From NCBI RefSeq assembly GCF_000331535.1, contig NZ_AMZN01000069.1, positions 24,711-88,710 of the forward strand: a stretch of DNA of 64,000 nt, written 5' to 3'. The position numbers and the translations under genes are program-made. Below the pieces are notes generated by a model. That model did no database searches. It was not told where the DNA came from and saw only the letters and a list, made by a program, of their open reading frames with translations. This DNA comes from Fulvivirga imtechensis AK7. Its GTDB lineage: Bacteria > Bacteroidota > Bacteroidia > Cytophagales > Cyclobacteriaceae. Positions 25,501-35,955 of the stretch are shown one piece after another; the first letter of the stretch is position 1; each line of letters starts with the position of its first letter.

Positions 25501-28500
25501 TCTTCAGCGTCCTGACTGTCAGCATGCAAGAACATTTTGATCCTGCCGTAGTTGATCAGGTCGTAAGCTACCTGTTTGGTTACAGCCCTTGCATTGGCAT
25601 CTTCCAGGTCTTCTACGCATACTTGCAACGACTGCTCGTTCAGCCTTCTTTCTACAGAAGATGTATTATCCCGGTCTCTGTTAAAGCCGGGAGGAAGTAC
25701 ATATGGAGAAGAAGTTTCATCTCCGGAGCCATTTTCTTCAATATTTACTACGGAAACGGTAAGGTTAGTGAAGTCTTCAGCCTCAGGGATCTCACTAAAC
25801 TGAGCATCTCTCAATGAATTGGTATAGCGTCTCCATCTGCTGGCTACAAAACGAAAATTGGCCATACGTAATACCACCGGTTCGCTGAAATTGGTAAGGT
25901 ATGTTCTTAAGTATTTAATAGACTTAAACCCTGATATATTACCAACAGTGTTGTCGGGCTGCCGGATAGGTATGCGGAAAAGGTACCAGGTTACTGGCTC
26001 TTTTGTTTTATTACTACTGTCTACATGTTTGTCTACTATGTATTTGTGGTTTTCAAGCTCATTAGGCTTTAGCCTGATCCTGTATTCGTAATATTCTTCA
26101 AGTTCATTTAAGGTATTGTCATTGTTTAGGTCCTCATTATCCGGGATTGTGGTAGCGGAGGGTGTAAACAGGCCGGTGTTATTAGTAACCACAGGCGAAT
26201 TATTTTCCAGGCCGTTGAAGTTTTTATATCGTTCCAGTATACCGGCATTTCTTGCATCCAGATCGTTACTAAGAAAATACTGGAAATCGTCACCAGCGGG
26301 ATCCTCGAAGTTGGCAAAAGCCTGAAACGGACCATAAACCCGTTCTTGTTCGCTACTCATCCCATCAAGCCCTACATCCTGGTTGGATCTTGAATTTTCC
26401 GAATTATCAAAGGCATTTGTCAGGTACTGCTGTGTGGTAACAAAACCCCACGGGTCGGTGGGTTTTACACCTTGAGGATTGCTTACATCAAAACCGTTGG
26501 CAGGTAACCCATTCTCAAAAGCGTGCTGACTATCAGGAATTAAGTCTTCCGAGATGCTACCTAAGTTGAAATAAAGGTCTCCACCCTCAGTATTAGGGTT
26601 GTTATTGCCCCGTCCGTCCTTGATCACACCATTGGCAGTATTAATGAATGGGTCCATTAACCAGAATTCGATGTATTCTACATTGGATTTGTCAAAATCG
26701 ACCTCAGATCGTATAGCTGTAGTAATACCTCCCCAGTTGGCTCTGCGCTCAGCAGGGCTGGTGAAAATACCATCGGTAGTGGCTACAGAGGGGTTCAGGT
26801 TGTATTGCCCCCTTTCTCCCGGATAGTAAGCGATATCGAACATTGGCTGGATATTAATTACATTCTTATCCAGGTGGGGAAATATCTCCTGTGGTTCGAC
26901 TTGTCTTACATAATGGTTTTTCAGCTCTTCATCGGAAATATTACTGGGTTTTCTGCGGTCATCGCGATAGAAAAGGTTGTCTATCTGATACCAGGCTATT
27001 TTGGCGCGTCTGTAGCCGTAGTCAATTCCCCGGCTTTGGCCATTGAAGCGATTATCAGGAGTTTTGGGTGTGGAAGCGAGTTTCCAGCTATTGGGATTAG
27101 ACAGAGAAAACGGGGTGGCTGTACTTTCAAAATCGTCTATGTAGGATGTGCCTTCTCCATCTACCTCATTTGAAGTACCAGGTATTAATTGCGCAAATTC
27201 TGCATTAAAGGTAATACTCGAGGGCTCTTTTGTTTGGATAAACGGAAGCTTGTCGAGCATTTTGGTCAAAAAGCGCGAATCCTTTCTGATATTCACGTCA
27301 AATCCGTATTTGGTATTTCGGGTGGGTTCATTGCCGACACTCACCCTTGATATCAGCGGTCTTTCATTCAGGTGTAGCAGCGTGGCCCCCACTGTAATAT
27401 CATCATCCACCTTATAGTCCAGACGGGTGCCTAAAAGGGTCCTGGATTGAAAATTGAACAGATCGGCCTTTTCGTAGGAGATAGTAAGCTGCTTACCCGA
27501 GTTCAAAACGCCCTCATTAATGATATTTACCTTTCCAAAGGTATAATCTACCTGGTAATCAACGCCCTCCTGCAATGGCGACCCGCCAGCATACACCCGA
27601 ACAGAACCTTCGGCAATGTTGAACCCCGGAATAACAATCTCGCTTGTAGAACCAGCCTGAAACCGCCCAATGATCACAAATTTGTTTTTATTGGAAACAA
27701 GCTCGGCATCATTTTTAGTTTTATTATAAAGCTCGCTGTATACATACTTGTCAATAAGCGCCTGTTCTCTGGGGTCTCCCCGAAACTCTCGTCTCAGCGG
27801 GTCTGAAAAAGGTTGCAGGTAGGGAAACATAATGAGACCTGTACCCGGCTCTATGGTTATTCCTTCTACAAAGTCAAAATTCCCATCCCTCTGAGGATCG
27901 TTATTTTGGTTTAGCCTGTCAAGGCCCATTATTTCAATAAGCGGCTTGGTGCTGGCTGTGGCGCCTTCCTGCAACTGTGGGTTGTCAATACCGGTAAGGT
28001 CATCACGGTAGATTATGCGTAGTTGAAAGCCTTCCTGAGCGATATTGGTTCCGTTCAGGTTGTAAATATTTTTCATCATCAGATCCCAGGTAGGTACCGG
28101 GTTGCCCTGCTGGTCGGTGATGTTTATTTTTCTGGGTCTGAGCAGTTTTAAAAATATGACTTTTTCTTCGCTCAGTTTAGTATAGTCTTCTGCAAGCTCG
28201 CCTACCTTGTAGCGTTGTCCGTTATAGGTATACTCGTAGGCTACAGCCAGAGCTTCATCATTTTGTAATTTCCTGAATAATGAGATATACCCAAGTTTTG
28301 TATTAACAATAAATTCATTGGCAGCCAGCTTTCTGGCACTGGTTATTTTTTCGAAATCCAATCCATTTTCAAAACCTTTCTGTTGGAGTGCGTTATTTAT
28401 TTCCTCCGCACTGCGGTTGATCGAATTCAGGTGTGTTGTAAAGAGGTCATTGGCGTTATTATCATTCGCAGTGGCCCCGGCTGCGGCCGCTATAAGATTG

Positions 28501-29705
28501 TTGCGATATATGTTGGCAGCATTGGGTTCAGCCATGTCCATCAAACCTACCACATTTCTCAATGTTTGAGTATCGTTATTTCTGTTTACCACATATACCT
28601 CCACACGGGTTATATTCACCCCGGAGGTGATAAACGGTATTCCGGCCAGCCACTTCTCAAAGTTGTCCCTGAAAAAGTGCCCAAGGAAGAAATGCCGGTT
28701 TTCATCATAATTGGAAGCTTCCAGGGCAAATTCCCGCCCTTGTACTCCACCGGCATCAATCGTAATGGATTCCGATTTGCCTCTTTGCGTTGATGCCACG
28801 GTCGTAACAAAAAGATCGCCAAACTGCATTTGAGCTTTTATTCCAAATAGGTTTTGGGCGCCTGTTATTAAGCTATTGTTAAGGGGCAGGCTAACATTGC
28901 CGATCTCAAGCTTTTGCAATATATCTTCTTCAAAACCGGTGTATTCTACTTTTAGGTTATTCTCAAAGTCGAAAGAATTGTTATTGTCAAAATTGGCGGT
29001 GACCCTCAGTTTTTCACCAATCTTACCCACTACGTTCATGCTGATCTGCTGGTCGAATTCGAACCCCCCATTTCGCTGCTGGCGAATGGGTATGTTAGGG
29101 TTATTGATCCTTTGCCAGCGTCCTCCGAAATCCAGGGTTACGAATCCACGCGGGATGATCTCTACATAAGTGCCGCCAAATATCCTGTCGAAAATGGGGC
29201 TCACATAAATGGGAGGAATAAGATTTCTTCCGCTTACAGCGCTTTCTCCATCAAGGCCTGCAGACCTGTTTTTCCAATAATCTTTAAGCTGTTGTCTCTC
29301 CTGGTATCTTTTGAATTCCTCGAAGGTCATGGATGAAGTAGGCCGGTAGTTAATATCACCTATTTTTTCATAGATGGTATAGTTCATGCCGGTATCTATT
29401 TCTACGCCTAGCTGTAAACTGGCCGGATCCTGTAACAATAATGGCGAAGGACTCGTAACATTACTAAAAGGATCGCCAAACCGGTCTTTCGGCTGATACG
29501 TAGGCTTTCTGGATGGCTGATATGATGCATTCTTAGCAGTATCCTGCTGAGTAGTATCTTGCTGAAAAAAACTAGCGTTTAGGTGAACACTATTGAGTGC
29601 CTTTAAGCTTATTTTTTTAGTATCTCTGGATTGAGCATACTCTGAGCAAATCACAAAAGCGCATAGAAAAGCTACTAGCGATTTATAGAACTTCTTCGAA
29701 ATCAA
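22521..29705 (-). CDS. sprA: SprA/Sov type IX secretion outer-membrane translocon
   Basis: A 2394-residue protein with a signal peptide (about 1-27), the size and character of SprA from gliding Bacteroidota. SprA is a giant single-chain beta-barrel that forms the T9SS channel through which sorting-domain proteins leave the cell. The sequence is full of alternating aromatic and polar beta-strand stretches and ends with FSLAQ. Recognisable passages include the N-terminal YEKIGDINYRP region and repeated barrel-strand segments. It starts 13 nt after ruvA, giving the frequent Bacteroidota order maeB-ruvA-sprA-gcvH. One T9SS cargo is encoded in this window (45760-47004). The gene is intact with no frameshift. 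Confidence 0.95.
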   Translation of the reverse strand: MISKKFYKSLVAFLCAFVICSEYAQSRDTKKISLKALNSVHLNASFFQQDTTQQDTAKNASYQPSRKPTYQPKDRFGDPFSNVTSPSPLLLQDPASLQLGVEIDTGMNYTIYEKIGDINYRPTSSMTFEEFKRYQERQQLKDYWKNRSAGLDGESAVSGRNLIPPIYVSPIFDRIFGGTYVEIIPRGFVTLDFGGRWQRINNPNIPIRQQRNGGFEFDQQISMNVVGKIGEKLRVTANFDNNNSFDFENNLKVEYTGFEEDILQKLEIGNVSLPLNNSLITGAQNLFGIKAQMQFGDLFVTTVASTQRGKSESITIDAGGVQGREFALEASNYDENRHFFLGHFFRDNFEKWLAGIPFITSGVNITRVEVYVVNRNNDTQTLRNVVGLMDMAEPNAANIYRNNLIAAAAGATANDNNANDLFTTHLNSINRSAEEINNALQQKGFENGLDFEKITSARKLAANEFIVNTKLGYISLFRKLQNDEALAVAYEYTYNGQRYKVGELAEDYTKLSEEKVIFLKLLRPRKINITDQQGNPVPTWDLMMKNIYNLNGTNIAQEGFQLRIIYRDDLTGIDNPQLQEGATASTKPLIEIMGLDRLNQNNDPQRDGNFDFVEGITIEPGTGLIMFPYLQPFSDPLRREFRGDPREQALIDKYVYSELYNKTKNDAELVSNKNKFVIIGRFQAGSTSEIVIPGFNIAEGSVRVYAGGSPLQEGVDYQVDYTFGKVNIINEGVLNSGKQLTISYEKADLFNFQSRTLLGTRLDYKVDDDITVGATLLHLNERPLISRVSVGNEPTRNTKYGFDVNIRKDSRFLTKMLDKLPFIQTKEPSSITFNAEFAQLIPGTSNEVDGEGTSYIDDFESTATPFSLSNPNSWKLASTPKTPDNRFNGQSRGIDYGYRRAKIAWYQIDNLFYRDDRRKPSNISDEELKNHYVRQVEPQEIFPHLDKNVINIQPMFDIAYYPGERGQYNLNPSVATTDGIFTSPAERRANWGGITTAIRSEVDFDKSNVEYIEFWLMDPFINTANGVIKDGRGNNNPNTEGGDLYFNLGSISEDLIPDSQHAFENGLPANGFDVSNPQGVKPTDPWGFVTTQQYLTNAFDNSENSRSNQDVGLDGMSSEQERVYGPFQAFANFEDPAGDDFQYFLSNDLDARNAGILERYKNFNGLENNSPVVTNNTGLFTPSATTIPDNEDLNNDNTLNELEEYYEYRIRLKPNELENHKYIVDKHVDSSNKTKEPVTWYLFRIPIRQPDNTVGNISGFKSIKYLRTYLTNFSEPVVLRMANFRFVASRWRRYTNSLRDAQFSEIPEAEDFTNLTVSVVNIEENGSGDETSSPYVLPPGFNRDRDNTSSVERRLNEQSLQVCVEDLEDANARAVTKQVAYDLINYGRIKMFLHADSQDAEDGEVTAFLRLGTDVDSNYYEIEVPLKITAKGAMMAEDIWPKENEIDLDVDELYALKSERDRLNISKRELFPQEGHKQVGNNRIRLRGNPDMSAIIWLTIGVRNPRSPDGAAKSVCIWANELRVTDFDRTKGWAANATLNAKLADFANVTATARHTTFGFGGIQSKIAERTREETTSYDISANVTLDKLLPDALGLKIPMYVSYEKTTIKPKFDPANPDITVDASLLSFETEEQRREYEQIVTDETTRRSINFTNVRKVKVNPEAKKHIYDIENFSFTYAYSEMVRTNFNLQQMLQQNYNAAVAWNYSPMVQPWEPFKNVRFLNSPFLKLIKDFNLTPVPTNLSVRGDLRREFRKTVYRNRMEVYNNDLVNYEKYFTFNRSYNVQWDITRSLSLDYNARTNAIIDEPEGDIDSDVKRDSIWTNLKNLGRMKNFDQNVSANYRLPLDKLPVTDWVSADYRYQAGYAWTAGPINRPDSLDFGNTIQNSRDNTVSGKIDLIKLYNKVKILKEINSPPRTTRRSSLRPTTTQDTTQVKKAENKGLKGFLKFLMSVQSINATYTLREGTLLPGFKPRAFLFGMDSSFNAPGLPFILGSQDPNIRYEMMRDGLLTTNNELTAPFTQTKTVDYNVRANLEPLRDLKIQLDARKTKSASYQEIFRNTADDGEDPVFASLNPSRSGGYAVSFLAIKTAFKKDDDNNNSPVFQDFEAHRLEILSRFNRETGIQYDTNSQDVLIPAFIAAYAGKDPNEVNLSPFPSTPLPNWRVDYTGLGRIPKLQEKFQSISITHGYQSNYSVTNYTNSLQYNDGLELENRIEDYNDSRFGVQNGENVPLYIISQVMISEQFSPLVGINIRTKSRLTARAEYKTKRDVALNITNAQVTELRSNDIVLEVGFTKANFKLPFKSQGRVISLKNDLTFRLNFTIQNTETIQRKIDEVNTVTNGSVNLQLRPNVSYVLNEKLNLQFYFERNINEPKVSNSFRRATTRMGIQIRFSLAQ

Positions 29706-29718
29706 AACGTAAATATTA

Positions 29719-30312
29719 TCACGCGTTTTTTAATGTGAGCTTAATTAATTCCTCCAAAGTAATCGTATTTCCTGAATTTTTCAGGATCCTGTCGATACTT
29801 TTTTCGGCCGTTGGTTTGTTAATCCCCAACGTTATTAAGGCCGATAACGCTTCAGTACGAATAGTATTGTGTGCCTGTGGTTGAAAATCCTCAGACTCTT
29901 GATATAATCCTTCTTTTTTAATCTTATCTTTTAATTCAAGAATGATTCGCTGTGCCGTTTTACTGCCTACACCCTTTACTCCCTGAATAGTCTTTACATC
30001 TTCACTTATAATGGCCTGCTTCAGCTCTCCCGAGGTAAGCGAAGATTGGATCATCAGTCCTGTGCTGGGCCCCACTCCTGATATAGATATCAGGTTAAGA
30101 AACATCTTCTTTTCTGCTTCGTTGGAGAAACCGAAGAGTGTGTGTGAATCTTCCTTTACATGCAGATAAGTATGCAGCATAATGCTCTCTTCATTCTTTA
30201 TGCTACTAAATGTTGTCAATGAAATATTGACGTGGTAACCAATGCCATTGACATCGATCACCACGTGTGTTGGTTCTTTCTGAACAAGCTTACCTTTGAG
30301 GTACGAGATCAT
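29719..30312 (-). CDS. ruvA: Holliday junction DNA helicase subunit RuvA
   Basis: A 197-residue RuvA starting [14 protein letters not shown]. An in-frame ATG 36 nt further upstream (30348) would add residues not seen in the family, so 30312 is chosen. The OB-fold has [13 protein letters not shown]. Two helix-hairpin-helix motifs follow: [15 protein letters not shown] and [21 protein letters not shown]-terminal RuvB-binding domain ends the protein. RuvA binds four-way junctions and loads RuvB. The start overlaps the maeB stop by 23 nt. Confidence 0.95.
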   Translation of the reverse strand: MISYLKGKLVQKEPTHVVIDVNGIGYHVNISLTTFSSIKNEESIMLHTYLHVKEDSHTLFGFSNEAEKKMFLNLISISGVGPSTGLMIQSSLTSGELKQAIISEDVKTIQGVKGVGSKTAQRIILELKDKIKKEGLYQESEDFQPQAHNTIRTEALSALITLGINKPTAEKSIDRILKNSGNTITLEELIKLTLKNA

Positions 30313-32587
30313 CTTCCAGGTTTTTTTGATAAAGTTGTGCATCCACAACAGCGATGGCTGTCATGTTAATAATTTCTCTTATTGAACTGCCCAGTTGGAG
30401 TATGTGTACGGGTCTTTTCATTCCCAGAAGAACAGGACCGATGGCCTCCGCTCCACCTATCTCCATCACAAGCTTATAAGCAATATTACCCGAAGCAAGA
30501 TTGGGAAAGATCAGCGTGTTTGCTCCGTTTTCGGCAAGTTCGCTGAAGGGATAATTCTCCTGCTGTATCTGCGTACTTAGCGCTACGTTGGCCTGGATAT
30601 CTCCATCAATGACAAGGTCGGGAAACTTTTCCTTTGTCAGCCTGACAGCTCTTTGTGCTTTAGTGGGCACTTCTCCTTTGCTTGATCCGAAATTGGAATA
30701 GGACAGAACAGCTACTCTTGGTTCAATGCCAAAAAACCTTACCCCTCGTGCAGTCATCCCTATAATATCAACCAGTTCTTCGGCAGTAGGATTTACATTG
30801 ACAGTGGTGTCAGAGAAGAAGAATGTGCCCTTTTTGTTTGAAATAATATACATCCCCGCTACCCGTTTGATGTCTTTTTCCATACCTATGATCTGGAGGG
30901 CAGGCAATATTGTTTTCGGGTAGTCTTTGGTCAATCCTGATATTAATGCATCGGCTTCATTATGTTCTACCAGCATGCAGCCAAACATGTTGCGTTCGCG
31001 CATAAGCTTGGTTGCCTCATATAGTGTAACACCTTTTCTCTTGCGCTTTTCATAGTATGACTTGGCAAATTTATTTACCATCTCATCTTCTTCGTAGGTG
31101 TCGATGATCTTACATTCGGATAGCTCCAACTTATGCTCTTTGATCATTTCTTCGATTATGAGACGTTTCCCCAGAAGGATAGGAAACCCAATTTTCTCGT
31201 CTTGAATGATCTGTGCCGCCTTTAGTATCTTAAGGTCATGAGCCTCGGCAAACACCACTCTTTTTGGATCTTTTTTGGCTCTGCTAATGACCCTTGACAT
31301 GAGTTTTTCATCGATACCTATGCGTTGTTGCAATTCAATATGGTATTTTTCCCAATCGGTGATCTCAATCCTTGCCACACCTGATTCAATGGCTGCTTTG
31401 GCCACAGCCGGTGAAATAGTAGTGATAAGTCGCGGATCAAGTGGTTTGGGTATCAGATAGTCTTTGCCGAATATGATCTTGCTGTCACCATAGGCTTTGC
31501 TTACCATCTCCGGTACAGGCTCTTTGGCGAGTTCGGCAAGCGATCTAACTGCAGCCAGTTTCATCTCTTCGTTGATAGCAGTGGCCCTTACATCCAGTGC
31601 GCCACGGAAAATGTATGGGAAGCCCAGTACGTTATTTACCTGGTTAGGATGATCGGAACGGCCCGTAGCCATAATAATATCTTCCCGGGTTTGCATGGCC
31701 GTTTCATAGCTGATCTCAGGACTGGGATTGGCAAGGGCAAACACAATAGGATTGTTAGCCATGGCATTTATATCCTCAGGGGTGAGTATGTCAGCCACAG
31801 AAAGTCCAAGGAAGAAATCGGCACCTTTAATGGCGTCCTGCAGCGTATCCACGTCTCTGTTGGTGGCAAATTCAGCCTTGGAAGCATCCAAATTAGTTCT
31901 CTTTTTATTGATCACCCCTTTGCTGTCACACATTACGATGTTTTCCCTTTTTGCTCCCAGGGCAATATATATTTTTGTGCAGGCAACAGCAGCGGCCCCC
32001 GCGCCATTCACTACAATTTGTATGTCACCGATCTTCTTTTTTACCAATTCCAATGCATTAAGCAATGCTGCCGCGGATATAATGGCGGTACCATGCTGGT
32101 CATCATGCATTACCGGGATGCTCATTTTCTCTCGTAGTGTTTGCTCTATTTTAAAGCTTTCCGGTGCTTTTATGTCCTCCAGGTTGATGCCTCCGAAAGT
32201 GGGTTCCAGGGATTTTACGATCTCAATGAATTTGTCAGGATCTTCTTCATCTATTTCTATATCAAACACATCAATGCCCGCAAATTTTTTGAATAACACT
32301 CCTTTCCCCTCCATAACCGGTTTTGACGCATCCGCACCAATATTTCCAAGGCCGAGAACGGCAGTTCCATTGGAAATTACCCCTACAAGGTTGCCTTTCG
32401 ATGTGTATTTATATACATCATCTTTGTTGGCAGCTATTTCCTTACAAGGTTCGGCTACTCCCGGAGAGTAGGCCAGGGCAAGGTCCAGTTGAGAACTTAA
32501 AGACTTAGTGGGTACTACCTCTATTTTTCCAGGTTGGTTTTGAGAATGGTAGTTTAAAGCATCCTGTTTTCTGATTTTTATAGCCAT
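30290..32587 (-). CDS. maeB: NADP-dependent malic enzyme with C-terminal phosphotransacetylase-like domain
   Basis: A 765-residue MaeB-type enzyme: the malic domain and NAD(P)-binding domain lie at about 1-410 and the PTA-like domain at about 430-750. The catalytic region shows [17 protein letters not shown], the metal-site stretch includes MHDDQHGTA, and the nucleotide-binding stretch has VVNGAGAAA. It converts malate to pyruvate, CO2 and NAD(P)H. The PTA-like part usually binds acetyl-CoA as an effector rather than acting as a transacetylase. It heads the ruvA-sprA block. Confidence 0.95.
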   Translation of the reverse strand: MAIKIRKQDALNYHSQNQPGKIEVVPTKSLSSQLDLALAYSPGVAEPCKEIAANKDDVYKYTSKGNLVGVISNGTAVLGLGNIGADASKPVMEGKGVLFKKFAGIDVFDIEIDEEDPDKFIEIVKSLEPTFGGINLEDIKAPESFKIEQTLREKMSIPVMHDDQHGTAIISAAALLNALELVKKKIGDIQIVVNGAGAAAVACTKIYIALGAKRENIVMCDSKGVINKKRTNLDASKAEFATNRDVDTLQDAIKGADFFLGLSVADILTPEDINAMANNPIVFALANPSPEISYETAMQTREDIIMATGRSDHPNQVNNVLGFPYIFRGALDVRATAINEEMKLAAVRSLAELAKEPVPEMVSKAYGDSKIIFGKDYLIPKPLDPRLITTISPAVAKAAIESGVARIEITDWEKYHIELQQRIGIDEKLMSRVISRAKKDPKRVVFAEAHDLKILKAAQIIQDEKIGFPILLGKRLIIEEMIKEHKLELSECKIIDTYEEDEMVNKFAKSYYEKRKRKGVTLYEATKLMRERNMFGCMLVEHNEADALISGLTKDYPKTILPALQIIGMEKDIKRVAGMYIISNKKGTFFFSDTTVNVNPTAEELVDIIGMTARGVRFFGIEPRVAVLSYSNFGSSKGEVPTKAQRAVRLTKEKFPDLVIDGDIQANVALSTQIQQENYPFSELAENGANTLIFPNLASGNIAYKLVMEIGGAEAIGPVLLGMKRPVHILQLGSSIREIINMTAIAVVDAQLYQKNLEDDLVPQR

Positions 32588-33182
32588 ATAGTAGTTGGTT
32601 GCATTTGGTTAGGTCAGGGCATGGTAAAAAACGGCACAGCACTTCTATCCGCATAACGTTAAAACAAATCCGGGAAGACGGACTGCTACATGCAAGCCGT
32701 TTTTAGATACAGCCCTTTTATTAACAAAGGATAAAGTTAATAAATAACGTGAGTTCGATATAGTAGAACCGATTAAATTGTGTTCTTATTCAAAAATAAC
32801 CTAAAAACCTCTTTTTAAGGTCATTCTGCCTTGTCCCCAACTTGCATAAAGCTTTCGGGATAACAAAAAAAGTCAAGCATCGCCTTCGCGTAGCCGCTAT
32901 GGCGGAGCAAGGGCTGTGAGCAAATGACTAAATTTCAATGCCTGCGATAGTGTGATCTACAGAGTGTACGTGTTGCATTGAAATTCTTACGGCCTCCGCT
33001 AAAGGCCTTGGCCGTCAGCGGAACGCCATTTTCTCAAGGCCGTTCTGAAGCTATGTCATTATCCTCAAAATCAACTAAAAGTTGTTGGCTTCCTCCCCGA
33101 GGCAAGGCAAGTTCGGGACAGGCAGGATGACCGTCTATTTTTAAGCGTTTTATATCGAACTCACGTTAATTAGTTAGAGACA
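32588..33182. other. Intergenic region upstream of maeB
   Basis: These 595 bases hold the maeB leader (32588-32745) and a complete copy of the terminal-inverted-repeat element (32746-33167). No -7 box of the usual form was found close to maeB, and no gene is supported. Confidence 0.6.
32746..33167 (+). repeat. Long element with 17-bp terminal inverted repeats (copy B)
   Basis: AACGTGAGTTCGATATA (32746-32762) is repeated in perfect inverse at 33151-33167, bounding 422 bp. The first 85 bp match copy A; the interior adds a central block with palindromes (GGCCTCCGCTAAAGGCC and the TTTCAATGC...GCATTGAAA pair) also present in the truncated copy at 63702. No open frame of note lies inside. It sits between maeB and the DUF4837 gene. 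Confidence 0.85.
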
Positions 33183-34283
33183 TTAATTAGTTGCAGATGC
33201 TGTCAACTGGTCTTTCGTTTTAAATGTTGAGAGGATCACTTCTAACTCGCGCATAAACTCTCTCTGATTTTTACCGGGGCTATAAAGAAAGCCTTCGATA
33301 TAGTAAAGCCGGTCAAGTTCCTCATCAACGAGGGTGTAGCTTATGAAAGGACCACCCATGGAGAGATTGTTGGTTTTCCAGAGCCCGGTCATCTTGATGG
33401 CATACTTGCCATTGAAACTCACTTTTTCAGTTGTTACCGGCACATAAGGTACCTTTGTTTCTGTTGTAATAAAGGTTTCAGGATAGGCAGGATCTTCAAA
33501 TAGCTGATGGCTGGCAATGGAATCGCGCAGGCTGAGTATTGCTTCCCTGTCAAACGCCTTTTCTGAAGTATAGGGGCGGTAAGTGACAAATATATTTTTG
33601 TCACTTTCGGCATTGATCTGTCGAAACCATATAAATCCGGGCTGATTTACTACCAGCTTGTATGCAAATGGCAAGCGCATACTGCACTCATGATCCGCCT
33701 TAAGCATTTTATTGAAGCCAATTTCTTCTTTGGCCTGGTAAAGTCCTGCATAAAGTCTCTTGTTTTCGGCCTGGTTAAAGAAGTTCTGTAGTTTCTCCCG
33801 GTTTACTTTAATTTTTTCAAGCAACTGATTTTTGTTCTGGCCGAATAAATACATTACTGTTTGCCCCCTGGCAAATTCATCTTCCGCTGTATGTACAAAG
33901 AGGTTTGGGTCATTTTTAATTTTATCAATAGATGACTTGGTAAAGTAGTTACGGACCACCTTGGATCCTGGTCCGCGGTCATCCACAGTCATTACGAAAA
34001 GTAAATTTTTAACGGATTTGAGGACATCATTTAGCTTTCGAGGGTCTACATGATTTATCTTAAACATGAATTCTTCTCTTGGTAAGCCCCCAACCTCAGC
34101 TCTGAAAGTTTCTCTTATTTCTTCACCCACGGGCCCTTTCCACTGGGCTGAATCCATCACAACAATAATTTCACCTGCTCTGCCACTGGCAGGAGGCAGA
34201 AGGTTCTTGTTTTTTCTGTCTCCGTTGCTACTGCAACCCAGGAAAAAGAGTGTGATAATACCTAAAATGACTATATTCCTCAT
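33183..34283 (-). CDS. DUF4837-family lipoprotein
   Basis: A 366-residue lipoprotein. The signal peptide ends in a lipobox, FFLGCSSNG, with C17 as the expected lipid-modified residue. The mature part begins with SGRAGEIIVVMDSAQW, typical of the Bacteroidota DUF4837 family, whose role is unknown. It lies last in the leftward envelope block, 280 nt after the lytic transglycosylase gene, and ends 16 bp from a repeat element. Confidence 0.85.
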   Translation of the reverse strand: MRNIVILGIITLFFLGCSSNGDRKNKNLLPPASGRAGEIIVVMDSAQWKGPVGEEIRETFRAEVGGLPREEFMFKINHVDPRKLNDVLKSVKNLLFVMTVDDRGPGSKVVRNYFTKSSIDKIKNDPNLFVHTAEDEFARGQTVMYLFGQNKNQLLEKIKVNREKLQNFFNQAENKRLYAGLYQAKEEIGFNKMLKADHECSMRLPFAYKLVVNQPGFIWFRQINAESDKNIFVTYRPYTSEKAFDREAILSLRDSIASHQLFEDPAYPETFITTETKVPYVPVTTEKVSFNGKYAIKMTGLWKTNNLSMGGPFISYTLVDEELDRLYYIEGFLYSPGKNQREFMRELEVILSTFKTKDQLTASATN

Positions 34284-34563
34284 ATTGTGTTATTCCTTTA
34301 TTGTATAACTACGTGTTTTTAAAAAAGTCACTGAAAAAGACTTAATATCGAGATATTATTATTGCTACCACACGCCCATTTTCCAATTGTTCCAAAAGCA
34401 TGCGGGATACGCTCAAATTTTGCCGGGTCCAAAGAAAAATGGCAGCAAAAATTAGTCATTCAATTCAACAAGCGTGGAGGTGGCATGAACGTGCTACGCA
34501 CAAAACAGCGATAACCTCCTCATTTACACGAGGCTAAAATTAACCAAAAGGGAGCAGTTTTGC

Positions 34564-35955
34564 TTAACGACTTACAATTAGTTTTTGTCCGGGTTTGATA
34601 TTGTTAGACTGTAACTGATTGATCCTTTTCAGCTCGTCCAGGCTCAGATTGGCAAACTTTCGGGAAATATCCCATAATGTGTCTCCGGGTTGTACCACGT
34701 ACATTTTTGATCCGTCTGATGATGTGATCACCGAAGGAGTATTATTCTGTGCTACACGGGTGCCAGGGTTTTGCCAGATATTCAATGTCTGTCCTATTCT
34801 TATGGTATTACTTCTTAAGTTATTCCATGCCTTTAGGTCTGAAACACTTACGTTGTGTCGTTGAGCAATGGTGCCCAATACATCGCCACTCCGCACCTTG
34901 TAGGTAATTTTATCACGTCCTAAAGTGCTTCCCGGTGTATTTTTTGCCAGGTATTCAATCTCTGCTTTGCCTACTTTGCTGGCAGAATCCAGTATTGCCA
35001 CACGATTAGGAGCAAAGTACTCTTTAATATCAGCAGGCACTTTAAGCGGATAGCCATTTTTTGTTTCAGGTATAACATTCCTCTTCAGTGCAGGGTTTAA
35101 TTTTTGCAAATCATCAAGGCACAGGTTTACCTGGTTGGCGAAGGTCTGTACATGCAGGTAGTCAGAAACAAAAATAGTGTCTACCTCCATTTGATACTCC
35201 AGGTTTTCTTCCAGAAAGTTATGCTCCTGGCTATAGTTCATGATATATGCAATGGCGATAAACTGTGGTAAATAGGCTCTTGTTTCGCGGTGTATATAGG
35301 GGTAGATCTCCCAAAAGGTTCGTTTACCGCCTGATCGCCTGATCGCCCTTCTGATGTTTCCGGGTCCGGTGTTATATGCGGCTATGGCTAACTCCCAGTC
35401 GCCAAACATATTGTAAAGTTGCTTCAGGTATCTGCAGGCGGCTTCGGTGGACTTTTCGGGGTCCATCCGTTCATCGATGTACCAATCCTGATGAAGGCCG
35501 AAGTGACGGCCGGTATAGGACATGAATTGCCATAAGCCTACGGCCTGAGCTCTGGAAACTGCTGTAGGGTTTAAACCTGACTCAACGATCGAGAGGTATT
35601 TTAACTCTTCAGGAATGCCATATTTTTTGAGGTATTTTTCAAACAATGGAAAATAGAGGTTCTTACGTTTGATCATCAGGCGTGTATAGTCCCTGTCTTT
35701 TACAGCGAAATAATTTACAAATGCATGTACATTGTTGTTATAGTGAAGCGGGACTATGTTTTCAATGCAACTCAGACGATCTTTTATGAGATCGAAATTT
35801 GCTTCTCCCGGAATGAACTCGTATTCTGACTCCGGGAAGTAATATGCTTGGACTGTATCTATGAGTGCCGTTGGTTCTGTAATAGAATCATTTTTGGCTA
35901 TGGCTGAGAAGATACAGGAAAAAAATAATGTGCCTAGTAAAAAAGTAGTTCTCAA
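34564..35955 (-). CDS. MltD-like lytic transglycosylase with two LysM domains
   Basis: A 463-residue secreted enzyme. A signal peptide is followed by an SLT domain with the catalytic Glu in YLSIVESGLNPTAVS and the family motif AVGLWQFMSYTGRHFGL, then AAYNTGPGNIRRAI. Two C-terminal LysM repeats (about 355-400 and 417-462) bind peptidoglycan: YKVRSGDVLGTIAQRHNVS and YVVQPGDTLWDISRKF. It cuts the glycan strand to give 1,6-anhydromuramyl ends. The only usable start is TTG at 35955, which overlaps the gatA stop as TTGA. Confidence 0.93.
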   Translation of the reverse strand: MRTTFLLGTLFFSCIFSAIAKNDSITEPTALIDTVQAYYFPESEYEFIPGEANFDLIKDRLSCIENIVPLHYNNNVHAFVNYFAVKDRDYTRLMIKRKNLYFPLFEKYLKKYGIPEELKYLSIVESGLNPTAVSRAQAVGLWQFMSYTGRHFGLHQDWYIDERMDPEKSTEAACRYLKQLYNMFGDWELAIAAYNTGPGNIRRAIRRSGGKRTFWEIYPYIHRETRAYLPQFIAIAYIMNYSQEHNFLEENLEYQMEVDTIFVSDYLHVQTFANQVNLCLDDLQKLNPALKRNVIPETKNGYPLKVPADIKEYFAPNRVAILDSASKVGKAEIEYLAKNTPGSTLGRDKITYKVRSGDVLGTIAQRHNVSVSDLKAWNNLRSNTIRIGQTLNIWQNPGTRVAQNNTPSVITSSDGSKMYVVQPGDTLWDISRKFANLSLDELKRINQLQSNNIKPGQKLIVSR

